Assembly (NCBI GenBank): GCA_018433585.1
Contig: JAHDQW010000001.1
Location: 1-64,000 of the forward strand
DNA: 64,000 nucleotides
Reading direction: 5' to 3'
Origin: Candidatus Praeruminimicrobium purgamenti
Lineage (GTDB): Bacteria; Elusimicrobiota; Endomicrobiia; Endomicrobiales; Endomicrobiaceae
Shown here: positions 46,153 to 54,793 of the stretch, piece by piece
Position numbering within the stretch: the stretch's first letter is position 1
Layout of the letters: every line of letters begins with the position of its first letter
Translations under genes and position numbers: made by a program
The notes under the pieces: model-generated
Database searches by the model: none
Told to the model about the DNA's origin: nothing
What the model saw: the letters and a program-made list of their open reading frames with translations, nothing else

Positions 46153-46587
46153 ATGCCAAGTTTTAATTATAAAATCAAGGTTCCTGCATCAAGTTCTCAA
46201 GTTTATGAAGTTTTAAAAAATATTACGTCTTTTAGTGATTTTATGAATTCGGTAAAAAAAATTGATATATTGAAGCAAGAAAAAAATATTGTTCATACTG
46301 AATGGAATGTCGATTTTGACGGTGTTCCAATTAATTGGACTGAAGAAGTTGTCTTCAATGATAAGACATATAACGTTAAATTTAAATCTTTATCCGGAGA
46401 TTATTTGAGAAGCGGACAATGGAATGTTTATCAGGACAGCGATAAAAAAACTTGGGTTTCTCTAGAAATGACATATGAATGGAATGTTCCTAATTTTGAA
46501 CATTTCTTCGGTAATATTTATAATAAAAAAGCCGAAAAAGCTACAAAAGGTATGCTTTACGCTTTAAAAAAGAGGATTTCAAAATGA
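46153..46587 (+). CDS. SRPBCC (START/polyketide-cyclase-like) protein
   Basis: 144 residues with the small helix-grip pattern: an N-terminal strand then PASSSQVYEVLKNI, a Phe-rich hinge, alternating strands, and a long C-terminal helix. The family binds hydrophobic ligands such as lipids or quinones (COQ10-like, cyclase-like). AGGAGG at 46141-46146 is a near-perfect ribosome site. Its stop overlaps the start of the acyl-ACP-reductase-like gene (ATGA), so the two probably work on a shared lipid substrate; that is an inference. Confidence 0.85.
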   Translation: MPSFNYKIKVPASSSQVYEVLKNITSFSDFMNSVKKIDILKQEKNIVHTEWNVDFDGVPINWTEEVVFNDKTYNVKFKSLSGDYLRSGQWNVYQDSDKKTWVSLEMTYEWNVPNFEHFFGNIYNKKAEKATKGMLYALKKRISK

Positions 46588-47663
46588 ATACATTTGCTTT
46601 TTTATTCCATCCTTTTGATTTGCCTATTTTGTTTAAAAAAGGAATAAAAGAAGAATCAATCGGAAGAATGAATCAAAGATTTGTAGAAAGAACATTGAGA
46701 TGGCTGGAACCGATAAAAAGAGAATCTGCAAAAATAAAATCAATAACAGGAAGCGAAGCTTTATGTGAAATGATAATGGTACCGCTTATTTGTGACCAAA
46801 TTTTATATATGGATCCGAAATTTGTTTTGGATAAGACGATTAAAGCGGCTGAGCTGGCCGTGAAGATGAAAGTCAGTTTAATAGGGCTGGGAGCATATTT
46901 ATCACCTGTAGGCAGAAGGGGTGTGTTAATATCGAAAGCAGTTAATACTCCTGTAACTTCAGGGACTACTTACACAATCTCTACGGCGATAGAAGCGACA
47001 ATAAAAGCGACGGAATCAATAGGACTAAAAATTCAAAATACAAAAATTACTATAATAGGAGCCACAGGGTCAATCGGCAAAGCTTGTGCCAGTTTCTTGG
47101 CAAGAAAAGTTAATACACTTGTTCTTTCAGCGAGAAATATTGAAAGGTTGGAAAAATTAAAATCGGAGTTAGAACAAATGCATGGTGTCAGCGCTAAAAT
47201 AGAATGCAATGTTAATCCGAAAGAATCCGTAAAAAACAGCGATATAGTTGTAATATCAACAAGTTGTCCAAGCGAAATACTTAGTGTTTTTGATTTACCT
47301 GCCGGCTGTATTGTTTGTGATATTTCAGTCCCTCATAATATAACTGCAAGCGATGCAGAACAAACAGATGTTTTAGTTATAGACGGAGGTCTTGTCCAAG
47401 TTCCAAGCCCTGTAGATTTTGAGTATCTTGCTCTTCCTCCGGGCGTTGCATATGCCTGTTTATCAGAAGCAATGATTTTGGCATTAGAGGGAAGGTTTGA
47501 GAGTTTTTCATGCGGCGGAGAAATTTCTTATGAAAAAATAATGGAAATAAATGCTTTAGCTGCAAAGCACGGTTTTAAGTTGGCTAATTTCAGAAGTTTT
47601 GGCAAGATTGTCGATGATGCAACAATTGAAAGAATAAAAAAAGCGAGAAAAAACCGTAAATAA
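46584..47663 (+). CDS. Long-chain acyl-ACP reductase-like protein
   Basis: 359 residues. Resembles cyanobacterial acyl-ACP reductase (AAR), which makes fatty aldehydes from acyl-ACP with NADPH. Shared landmarks in order: FAFLFHPFDLP at the start, TSGTTYTISTAIEA, a Rossmann loop GATGSIG (~156), a DISVPHN segment, catalytic-type Cys292 in AYACLSEAMILALEGRF, and a final MEINALAAKHGF. Cyanobacterial AAR is ~340 residues, so length fits. The gene overlaps the SRPBCC gene by 4 bases and is followed after 1 base by a histidine kinase. No aldehyde-deformylating oxygenase is seen. Product (aldehyde or alcohol) is unknown. Confidence 0.8.
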   Translation: MNTFAFLFHPFDLPILFKKGIKEESIGRMNQRFVERTLRWLEPIKRESAKIKSITGSEALCEMIMVPLICDQILYMDPKFVLDKTIKAAELAVKMKVSLIGLGAYLSPVGRRGVLISKAVNTPVTSGTTYTISTAIEATIKATESIGLKIQNTKITIIGATGSIGKACASFLARKVNTLVLSARNIERLEKLKSELEQMHGVSAKIECNVNPKESVKNSDIVVISTSCPSEILSVFDLPAGCIVCDISVPHNITASDAEQTDVLVIDGGLVQVPSPVDFEYLALPPGVAYACLSEAMILALEGRFESFSCGGEISYEKIMEINALAAKHGFKLANFRSFGKIVDDATIERIKKARKNRK

Positions 47664-47664
47664 A

Positions 47665-49866
47665 ATGTGGATATTCTTTGCAGTATCATCTTTAGCGGCA
47701 TTTGTCTTTTGTATAACTTTTGCAATATTGTCTTTCGTTAACAACAGACAATCAGAATTGAATACCAGATTTTCTATTGTCAGTTTTGTAATAGGAATGT
47801 GGGCTATATTCCCGTTTATTGTATCTGTTATTAGTAATTATGAACTGGCTTTGTTTTACGGAAGATTTATATATATTTTTGCATTGTTTACTCCTCCTGC
47901 TTTTTTTCATTTCGTTTTTGTCACTCTTGATATTCATGAACGTAAAATCAATAAATATTTAATACGAAGTTTCTATATAATATCTTTTGTATTTACGATG
48001 TTTTCTTATTCAAATTTATTCATAAAAGGAATAGTTTCCCATGCTCCTAATGCTCATGTTATTCCGGGGCCTTTATATGTAGTATACATATTGTTTTTTT
48101 CTGCATTATGCCCTTATTCTATAGTTTTGCTGTTTGATAAATATAAAACATCTACAGGGTATAAAAGAGAACAATTAAAATTTCTGGCATTTGCTTTCTC
48201 GATAGCTTTAATTGCAGGAGGAATGCATGTATTATCCGCATATATTCCGGTTGAAATTATACCTCATGATTTATTGTTAATCGTTTGGTGTGCTACGGTT
48301 GTTTATTCAATTTCAAAATATAGATATCTAGATATAAAAATAACTTTGGTGAAAAGCTCTCTGTTTATTCTGATATATTGTTTGGTTTTGGGTATCCCTT
48401 TCTTTATAGGATTTTATACAAAGATGTGGTTTTTTGCTTCTTTGTTGCTTTTTGGTTTTTCTACGGCAGGACCTATATTTTTCAGATATTTACAGCGAAA
48501 AGCTGAAAAAATTTTATTGTCTGAACAGGAAAAATATCAACAGTTTTTGGTACAAGCTTCAAAAGGAATGGTAGAACAGCATGATTTAGGAAAATTATCA
48601 AATCTTATAGTCAGGATGATAAAAAAAGCCGTCAAAATACAGTTTGTAAGTTTATTTGTTTACGATGAGCACAGAAATGTTTATTTCAATATTGCAAACA
48701 GAGGATTTGAAAACGGCTTAAGTAAAATAGAGTACAAGAAAGAAAACAAAATTATACAGTACATGGTTAAAGAGAAACAGCCCGTAATGTTTTTAAGTTT
48801 AAAAGAAAATTTAAAAAATGAAATTGCTCCTTTATCTGACGGCATTAATTTAATAGTTCCGTCTATTTTAAGAGACGAATTAGTTGCTTTTTTGATTTTG
48901 GGGGATAAAATTAATAAATCAATTTATTCTTCGCAGGATATAGAAGTTTTTAAAACATTATCTAACCAAGCCGGGCTTGCAATAGAAAATTGTAATTTTT
49001 TGGAGAAATCCAAAAAACAGCAGGAAAGGTTATTTGAAGCCGAGAAATTAGCTTCGATAGGAGGAATGGCAGACGGAATGGCTCATCAGATTAAAAACAG
49101 ACTTCATCAATTCGCTATGGTGGGCGGAGAATTGAGAATGGAAATAGAAAATTTTGAAAATGATTATAAACCGTTTGTTTCTCATGAACCTAAAATTGAA
49201 GAAATGGTCAGATATCTTAAAGAAATAGCCGATTCAATAGGCGTAAACGTTAAAAAAACAAACGGAGTTTTGCAGGGAATTTTGAATTTTGCAAAAACCA
49301 CTGAAAAAGACACATATTTTTCATATTTTTCATTAAAGGAAATTATAGAACAGTCTGTCGGATTGATAAAAGTAAAACATCAAAAAGAAGAAATTCCGGT
49401 AATTATTGAAGTTCCTGAAGACGACAAACTTTACGGTGTTAAATCGCAGATTCAGGAAGTAATTTTTAATTGTATAGATAATGCTTTTGAAGCAATTTTA
49501 GAAAAAGAAGATCATCTGAAAAAAAATCTGCTATATGATTTTAAAGATGATAAAATCAATAAAAATTTTGTACCTGAGATAAAAATCACTTTACAGTATG
49601 TCAATAAAAATGCAAGAATATATATAAAAGACAACGGTATAGGAATAAAAGCGGAAAATCAGGCAAAAATATTTTCGGCTTTTTTTACGACAAAACCGTC
49701 AAGCAGATCAGGTTCCGGGATAGGTTCTTACGTGGTAAAGAGAATGATAGTCGAGAATCATAAAGGCGATATATCTTTCAGGTCGCAGTACGGTGTAGGA
49801 ACGACTTTTGTGATAAATTTGCCTATGTCTAAAAATATATCTGAACTTGAAGTTGTGAATAATTAA
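47665..49866 (+). CDS. Membrane sensor histidine kinase, paralogue of the 43904 kinase
   Basis: 733 residues with the same plan: eight membrane helices (~first 280 residues), GAF-like domain, phospho-His in GMADGMAHQIKNRL, N-box NCIDNAFEAI, G1 DNGIGI, G2 GSGIGSYVVKRM. Its sensor half differs clearly from the 43904 kinase while the GAF-to-ATPase half is very similar, so the two probably sense different inputs but address the same partner. Only 1 base separates its ATG from the acyl-ACP-reductase-like stop, which indicates coupling with the SRPBCC/reductase pair. Confidence 0.92.
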   Translation: MWIFFAVSSLAAFVFCITFAILSFVNNRQSELNTRFSIVSFVIGMWAIFPFIVSVISNYELALFYGRFIYIFALFTPPAFFHFVFVTLDIHERKINKYLIRSFYIISFVFTMFSYSNLFIKGIVSHAPNAHVIPGPLYVVYILFFSALCPYSIVLLFDKYKTSTGYKREQLKFLAFAFSIALIAGGMHVLSAYIPVEIIPHDLLLIVWCATVVYSISKYRYLDIKITLVKSSLFILIYCLVLGIPFFIGFYTKMWFFASLLLFGFSTAGPIFFRYLQRKAEKILLSEQEKYQQFLVQASKGMVEQHDLGKLSNLIVRMIKKAVKIQFVSLFVYDEHRNVYFNIANRGFENGLSKIEYKKENKIIQYMVKEKQPVMFLSLKENLKNEIAPLSDGINLIVPSILRDELVAFLILGDKINKSIYSSQDIEVFKTLSNQAGLAIENCNFLEKSKKQQERLFEAEKLASIGGMADGMAHQIKNRLHQFAMVGGELRMEIENFENDYKPFVSHEPKIEEMVRYLKEIADSIGVNVKKTNGVLQGILNFAKTTEKDTYFSYFSLKEIIEQSVGLIKVKHQKEEIPVIIEVPEDDKLYGVKSQIQEVIFNCIDNAFEAILEKEDHLKKNLLYDFKDDKINKNFVPEIKITLQYVNKNARIYIKDNGIGIKAENQAKIFSAFFTTKPSSRSGSGIGSYVVKRMIVENHKGDISFRSQYGVGTTFVINLPMSKNISELEVVNN

Positions 49867-49924
49867 TAAAAATACGCGGTTTTATTGAATTTACAGACTA
49901 AAAAATATACAATAAGGAGCAATT

Positions 49925-50803
49925 ATGATAGGGTCAAATGAAATTGCAGAAGCCAAACTGTTCCATAGAGGAAAAGTAAGAGATGTCTTTAATTATAAAG
50001 ACGATTTTCTTATAGTAGCTACCGACAGGATTTCCGCGTTTGATTATGTTTTGGGTTCTCTTATTCCTGAAAAGGGTAAAATTCTTCATAAATTATCAAT
50101 GTTTTGGTTTGATTTTGTTCAGGGTATAATACCAAATCATATAATTACTGGTAATTTTGATAATTTTCCTGAAGAGCTTAAGAAATATGAGTTCTTGAGA
50201 GACAGATCTATGATTGTAAAAAAAGCAAAAAGAATAGATATTGAATGTATAGTCAGAGGGTATCTTGCAGGTTCAGGATGGAAAGAATACCAAAAATCAC
50301 AAACTGTTTGCGGAATCAAATTGCCTTCAGGATTGAAAGAATCTTCACAGCTTCCGGAACCTATTTTTACGCCTTCAAGTAAAGAAGAAGGCGGGAAGCA
50401 CGATGAAAATATTTCTTTTGAAGAGACTGCTAAAAGAATAGGCGACGATTTAGCCGCCCAGTTGAGCGAAGTTTCAATAACTTTATATAAAAAAGTCAGC
50501 CAGTACTGCCTGTCAAGAGGAATAATTCTTGCAGATACAAAGTTAGAGTTTGGTATTTATAACGGTAAATTAATTTTAATAGATGAAATTTTTACGCCTG
50601 ATTCTTCAAGATTTTGGGAAGAAAACAAATATGCTGTAGGCGTTTCTCAGGATAGTTTGGATAAACAATTTGTAAGAGATTATCTTGAACGGATAAAATG
50701 GGATAAGCAGCCTCCGGTACCTTCACTGCCGGAAGATGTAATAAATAAAACAAAAGCTAAGTATGTAGAAGCTTATGAAAAAATAACGGGCAGGTCTTTT
50801 TAA
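49925..50803 (+). CDS. purC: SAICAR synthetase (PurC)
   Basis: 292 residues. Joins CAIR and aspartate using ATP in purine synthesis. It has the family start KLFHRGKVRDVF, DRISAFDYVLGS, the VRGYLAGSGW segment and IFTPSSKEEGGKHDEN. AAGGAG sits 6 bases before the ATG. First gene of a pur/pyr run; the next gene begins right after its stop. Confidence 0.97.
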   Translation: MIGSNEIAEAKLFHRGKVRDVFNYKDDFLIVATDRISAFDYVLGSLIPEKGKILHKLSMFWFDFVQGIIPNHIITGNFDNFPEELKKYEFLRDRSMIVKKAKRIDIECIVRGYLAGSGWKEYQKSQTVCGIKLPSGLKESSQLPEPIFTPSSKEEGGKHDENISFEETAKRIGDDLAAQLSEVSITLYKKVSQYCLSRGIILADTKLEFGIYNGKLILIDEIFTPDSSRFWEENKYAVGVSQDSLDKQFVRDYLERIKWDKQPPVPSLPEDVINKTKAKYVEAYEKITGRSF

Positions 50804-51268
50804 ATGATATTTGAGATTGAGATTAAAACAAAAAAAGGATTTTCTGATCCTCACGGTATTCATACTGTATCAGATATAGAAGGCATCGGCATTAACGGCA
50901 TAAAAACAGCTGAATATATTGCCGTATACAGAATTGCCGGAGACATAACGCTTAAACAGGCGGAGATAATAGCTTCTGAACTTTTAAGCGATAAGATAAC
51001 AGAGGATTTTTGCATAAAAGAATATAAAACTCCGGAACAGAAAAAGATAGAAGAAAATTCAATAGAAGTATGGTTTAAGTCAGGCGTTACGGATACGGTA
51101 AGCGAAAGTGTCGTTAAAGCAATAAAAGATTTGGGCATAGATGAGGAAGTTGTTGTTAAAACGGGCAAAAAATATCGTTTAAAAGGGGAACTGAATTCAA
51201 ATAAATTAAAGAAAATCGCAACAGGATTGCTCGCAAACACTTTGATTCAGGAATATTTAATAAAATGA
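50804..51268 (+). CDS. purS: Double PurS-domain protein (FGAM synthase subunit)
   Basis: 154 residues, about twice a normal PurS (~80). PurS is a small partner that bridges PurL and PurQ. Half 1 (~1-75) reads EIEIKTKKGFSDPHG, then a helix and ITLKQAEIIASELLSDKI; half 2 (~85-154) reads IEVWFKSGVTDTVSESV, VKTGKKYRLKG and LLANTLIQEYLI. Both show the strand-PDP(x)G-helix-gK(x)Y-LLaN plan, half 2 closer in its end. It starts at the base after the purC stop and overlaps purL by 4 bases. A tandem fusion within one chain could replace a PurS homodimer. Confidence 0.85.
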   Translation: MIFEIEIKTKKGFSDPHGIHTVSDIEGIGINGIKTAEYIAVYRIAGDITLKQAEIIASELLSDKITEDFCIKEYKTPEQKKIEENSIEVWFKSGVTDTVSESVVKAIKDLGIDEEVVVKTGKKYRLKGELNSNKLKKIATGLLANTLIQEYLIK

Positions 51269-53667
51269 ATGTAAATATAATAGAAATAATTAATCTTGAC
51301 GATAAACAGCTGGTTGAACTCAGCAAGAAAAACGTTTTATCGCTTTCTCTTGTTGAAATGAAAGAAGTTCAGAAATATTTTAAAAATATTAAAAGAAATC
51401 CTACCGATGTAGAACTTGAAACTATAGCTCAGACATGGAGTGAACATTGTAAGCATAAGACTCTTACCGGGAATATTGAATATTGCGAAGAAAAAAACGG
51501 TAAAAAAGTTACTAAAAAATATAAAAATTTGCTTAAAGAAACTATTTTTAAAGCTACAGTTGAATTAAATAAAAAATGGTGCTTGTCGGTTTTTAAAGAC
51601 AATGCAGGCGTTATTGATTTTGATAAAACAAACGGTGTTGCATTTAAAGTTGAAACGCATAACCATCCTTCCGCTTTGGAACCGTACGGAGGTTCCGCAA
51701 CAGGCATAGGAGGAGTTATCAGAGATATTTTGGGAGTAGGTTTAGGAGCAAAGCCGCTTGCCAATACCGATGTTTTTTGTTTCGGGCTTCCTGATACAAA
51801 ATCTTCAGAAGTTCCTGAGGGAATGCATCATCCTAAAAGAATAGCTAAAGGCGTTGTTTCAGGCGTGAGAGATTACGGTAACAGAATGGGAATACCTACC
51901 GTAAACGGAGCTGTTTTTTTTGATAAAGGATATATGGCAAATCCTTTAGTTTATTGCGGGACAATGGGGATAATACCTAAAAATAAAACAAGCAAAGAAG
52001 TAAAATCAGGAGATTTGGTTTTGGTTGTTGGAGGAAGAACAGGCAGAGACGGTATTCACGGAGCGACTTTTTCGTCTGTTGAACTTGATAAAGAATCTGA
52101 CGTAAGCGCCGTTCAGATAGGTAATCCTATCGTCGAAAAAAAAGTTTTGGACACAATGCTTAAAGCCAGAGATTTGAAGTTATACAGAGGCGTTACGGAC
52201 TGCGGAGCCGGCGGGCTTTCAAGCGCTGTCGGAGAACTCGGTGAAAAAACAGGCGTTGTAGTTGAACTTGAAAAAGTGCCTTTAAAATATAAAGGGTTGA
52301 AGCCGTGGGAGATATGGATTTCAGAGGCGCAGGAAAGAATGGTCTTTGCGGTACCTTCAAAAAATAAAAAGAAAATTTTAGATTTATTCAAGAAAGAAAA
52401 TGTTGAGGCAACTTTTATAGGTAAATTCACAAATGATAAGAAATTGACTTTGACTTATAACGGGGAACAGGTAGCATGTATGGAAATGTCTTTCCTGCAT
52501 GACGGAGTTCCTAAACCTACGAGACAGGCTGTATGGAAAGAACAAGTTATTAAAAAGCAATCTCCGGTAAAAGTATCGGCGGCTGTTTTATCTTCAGATA
52601 TAAAGAATGTTTTGGCAGATATAAATGTCTGTTCAAGGGATTATATAATAAGGCAGTACGATCACGAAGTTCAGGGACAGACTGTAGTGAAACCGCTGCA
52701 GGGCAACTCAATCACGAATTCAGGTCCTTCTGATGCGGCTGTTATTTGGCCTTATACTGTCGTAAAAAATACAAAGAAAGCAATAGTTTTATCAAACGGG
52801 CTTAATCCCGAGTACGGTAAAATTGACACATATAAAATGGCTGCTTCAGCGATTGAGGAAGCTATCAGAAATGCCGTATGCGTAGGAGCAGACCCTGAAA
52901 AAATTTCTTTATTGGACAATTTCTGTTGGGGAAATCCAAATAAACCTGAAATTTTAGGCAGTTTGGTAAGAGCAAGCCAGGCTTGTTATGATTTGTCTAA
53001 AGGGTTTGACATACCTTTTATTTCCGGCAAAGACAGTTTGTATAACGAATATACTATTGCGGGTAAAACATATTCAATACCGCCTGCTCTTTTAATTTCT
53101 GCGATGGGAGTAATAGATAATGTCGGTAATACTGTTACGATGAATTTAAAAGATTCAGGGAATTATATATATTTAATTGGCGTGACAAAAAATGAATTGG
53201 GCGGTTCTGTATACGCAAAAAACAAAAATATTAAAGGCGGTTTTGTACCCGGACTGGATATAAAAAATTCAAAAAAATTGATAAAGAAAGTTAATTCTGC
53301 CATTGTGAAAAGTCTTGTTGAGGCATGTCATGATTGTTCTGAAGGCGGATTTATTACAGCTGTTTCCGAGATGGCTTTTGCCGGTGAGAAGGGTGTGACG
53401 ATAGACGCTGATTTAATAAAAGTTGATGATAATAAAATGACGCTGGCTGAAGTGCTGTTTTCGGAATCTAACACAAGGTTTATTGTCGAAGTAAAACCTG
53501 AAAATTCATCTGATTTTGAAAAAATATTCAAAGGGCATATTTTTTCAAAAATAGGATGCGTATCTGATGATAAAAATTTAACTTTGACATCTAAAAAATC
53601 AAAAATTTCAATAAAAGAAAATATAATAAATTTACAAAAGGCATGGCAAAAAACATTGCAATGGTAA
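51265..53667 (+). CDS. purL: FGAM synthase subunit II (PurL, small type)
   Basis: 800 residues, the small PurL that needs PurS and PurQ. It converts FGAR and ATP to FGAM with ammonia from PurQ. Visible: SEHCKHKT, THNHPSALEPYGGSATGIGG (ATP/Mg site), a central GVTDCGAGGLSSAVGE and a C-terminal CHDCSEGG of the second AIR-synthase-like half. Its ATG overlaps the PurS stop (ATGA). Confidence 0.97.
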   Translation: MNVNIIEIINLDDKQLVELSKKNVLSLSLVEMKEVQKYFKNIKRNPTDVELETIAQTWSEHCKHKTLTGNIEYCEEKNGKKVTKKYKNLLKETIFKATVELNKKWCLSVFKDNAGVIDFDKTNGVAFKVETHNHPSALEPYGGSATGIGGVIRDILGVGLGAKPLANTDVFCFGLPDTKSSEVPEGMHHPKRIAKGVVSGVRDYGNRMGIPTVNGAVFFDKGYMANPLVYCGTMGIIPKNKTSKEVKSGDLVLVVGGRTGRDGIHGATFSSVELDKESDVSAVQIGNPIVEKKVLDTMLKARDLKLYRGVTDCGAGGLSSAVGELGEKTGVVVELEKVPLKYKGLKPWEIWISEAQERMVFAVPSKNKKKILDLFKKENVEATFIGKFTNDKKLTLTYNGEQVACMEMSFLHDGVPKPTRQAVWKEQVIKKQSPVKVSAAVLSSDIKNVLADINVCSRDYIIRQYDHEVQGQTVVKPLQGNSITNSGPSDAAVIWPYTVVKNTKKAIVLSNGLNPEYGKIDTYKMAASAIEEAIRNAVCVGADPEKISLLDNFCWGNPNKPEILGSLVRASQACYDLSKGFDIPFISGKDSLYNEYTIAGKTYSIPPALLISAMGVIDNVGNTVTMNLKDSGNYIYLIGVTKNELGGSVYAKNKNIKGGFVPGLDIKNSKKLIKKVNSAIVKSLVEACHDCSEGGFITAVSEMAFAGEKGVTIDADLIKVDDNKMTLAEVLFSESNTRFIVEVKPENSSDFEKIFKGHIFSKIGCVSDDKNLTLTSKKSKISIKENIINLQKAWQKTLQW

Positions 53668-53672
53668 AAAAT

Positions 53673-54452
53673 ATGAAGAAATTAAAAGTAATTATAATAA
53701 GGACGGCTGGAACAAATTGTGATTATGAGCTTCAATCGGCATTTGAGTTGTGCGGAGCAGATGTTGACAGAGTTCATATAAATGAACTGATAGACAATAA
53801 AAATAAAGTAATGTCTTATGATATTTTGGCCGTACCGGGAGGATTTTCTTACGGCGACGATATAGCTTCGGGTAAAATATTATCAAATGAATTGAAAAAT
53901 AAATTAGGAGATAATATTAAAAAATTTGCTTTAAGCAAAAAGCCAATTATCGGTATATGCAACGGTTTTCAGGTACTTGTGAAAATGGGACTTTTGCCTC
54001 AGCCTGAACAATTTGAACAAATTTCAACATTGTCATATAACGATTCTAATAAATTCGAATGCAGATGGGTATATTTGAAAACCGAAAAGAAAAATGACAA
54101 AACTTTATGTCTTTGGACAAAAGATTTGCCTGAAGTAATATCTTTGCCGGTGGCTCACGGCGAAGGCAAGTTTATTGCCGATGAAAAAATTCTTGCACAA
54201 ATAGAAAAAAAATCTCAGGTTGTTTTCAGATATTGTGACAAAAACGGAGCGAAGGCTGATTATCCTTTAGATCCAAACGGTTCTCTCAATGCCATAGCAG
54301 GTATATGCAACGAGCAGGGAAATGTTTTCGGATTAATGCCTCATCCTGAAAGATATATATATTCTTTACAGCATCCGGCAAGAGAAGGTTATGACGGTGT
54401 TTACGGATGGGGTAAAAAAATATTTCAAAATGCAATAGAATATTTAAAATAA
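53673..54452 (+). CDS. purQ: FGAM synthase subunit I, glutaminase (PurQ)
   Basis: 259 residues from the chosen ATG 53673 (MKKLKVIIIRTAGTNCD, the usual PurQ beginning). In-frame ATGs at 53643 and 53661 are alternatives; none has a well-placed ribosome site, and 53643 or 53661 would overlap the purL end. Class I amidotransferase: nucleophile Cys in GICNGFQVL, His and Glu in MPHPERY. It supplies ammonia to PurL. Confidence 0.92.
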   Translation: MKKLKVIIIRTAGTNCDYELQSAFELCGADVDRVHINELIDNKNKVMSYDILAVPGGFSYGDDIASGKILSNELKNKLGDNIKKFALSKKPIIGICNGFQVLVKMGLLPQPEQFEQISTLSYNDSNKFECRWVYLKTEKKNDKTLCLWTKDLPEVISLPVAHGEGKFIADEKILAQIEKKSQVVFRYCDKNGAKADYPLDPNGSLNAIAGICNEQGNVFGLMPHPERYIYSLQHPAREGYDGVYGWGKKIFQNAIEYLK

Positions 54453-54470
54453 TTTTAAGGCGGTACAGAA

Positions 54471-54770
54471 ATGAAAAGTTGTATTACTTGTTTTTACCAG
54501 GGCGACAATAATGTCGACGTTAACGGCGAAGGCAAAGTTTTTTGTATGGTTGACTGCAAGTGGAGAAAAGAGCAGGATTTTTGTTCGAAGTTTGTTGATT
54601 ACGCAGATTTGAGCAAGGAAATAAGATGCCAATATGCCATGAAAGAAAACGGCGGAAATAATATAAAATCAATAATAAAGGCAAACTGGTACGTTATGAT
54701 AGGAACTTTTATAGTGGCTTTTATAACGTTTTTGATTGTTGTTAAGTTTTTTGACAGATATATTTTTTAA
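54471..54770 (+). CDS. Small Cys-rich protein with C-terminal membrane anchor
   Basis: 99 residues with Cys4, Cys7, Cys25, Cys29, Cys38 and Cys53 (CxxC, CxxxC, two more) before one membrane helix at ~73-94 and a short basic end. AAGG at 54457-54460 precedes the ATG. The six Cys may bind zinc or an iron-sulfur cluster; with no signal peptide, the Cys part is probably cytoplasmic. It sits between purQ and purD, so it is cotranscribed with purine genes, but I recognise no family and cannot link it to the pathway. Confidence 0.82.
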   Translation: MKSCITCFYQGDNNVDVNGEGKVFCMVDCKWRKEQDFCSKFVDYADLSKEIRCQYAMKENGGNNIKSIIKANWYVMIGTFIVAFITFLIVVKFFDRYIF

Positions 54771-54793
54771 ATTTTCTAAACCGGAGTATTTTC

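Noticed and set aside
49885-49913. TTGAAT-17-TACAAT as a purC promoter
   Set aside because: Transcription would begin at about 49920, after the AAGGAG ribosome site of purC, so it would remove that site.
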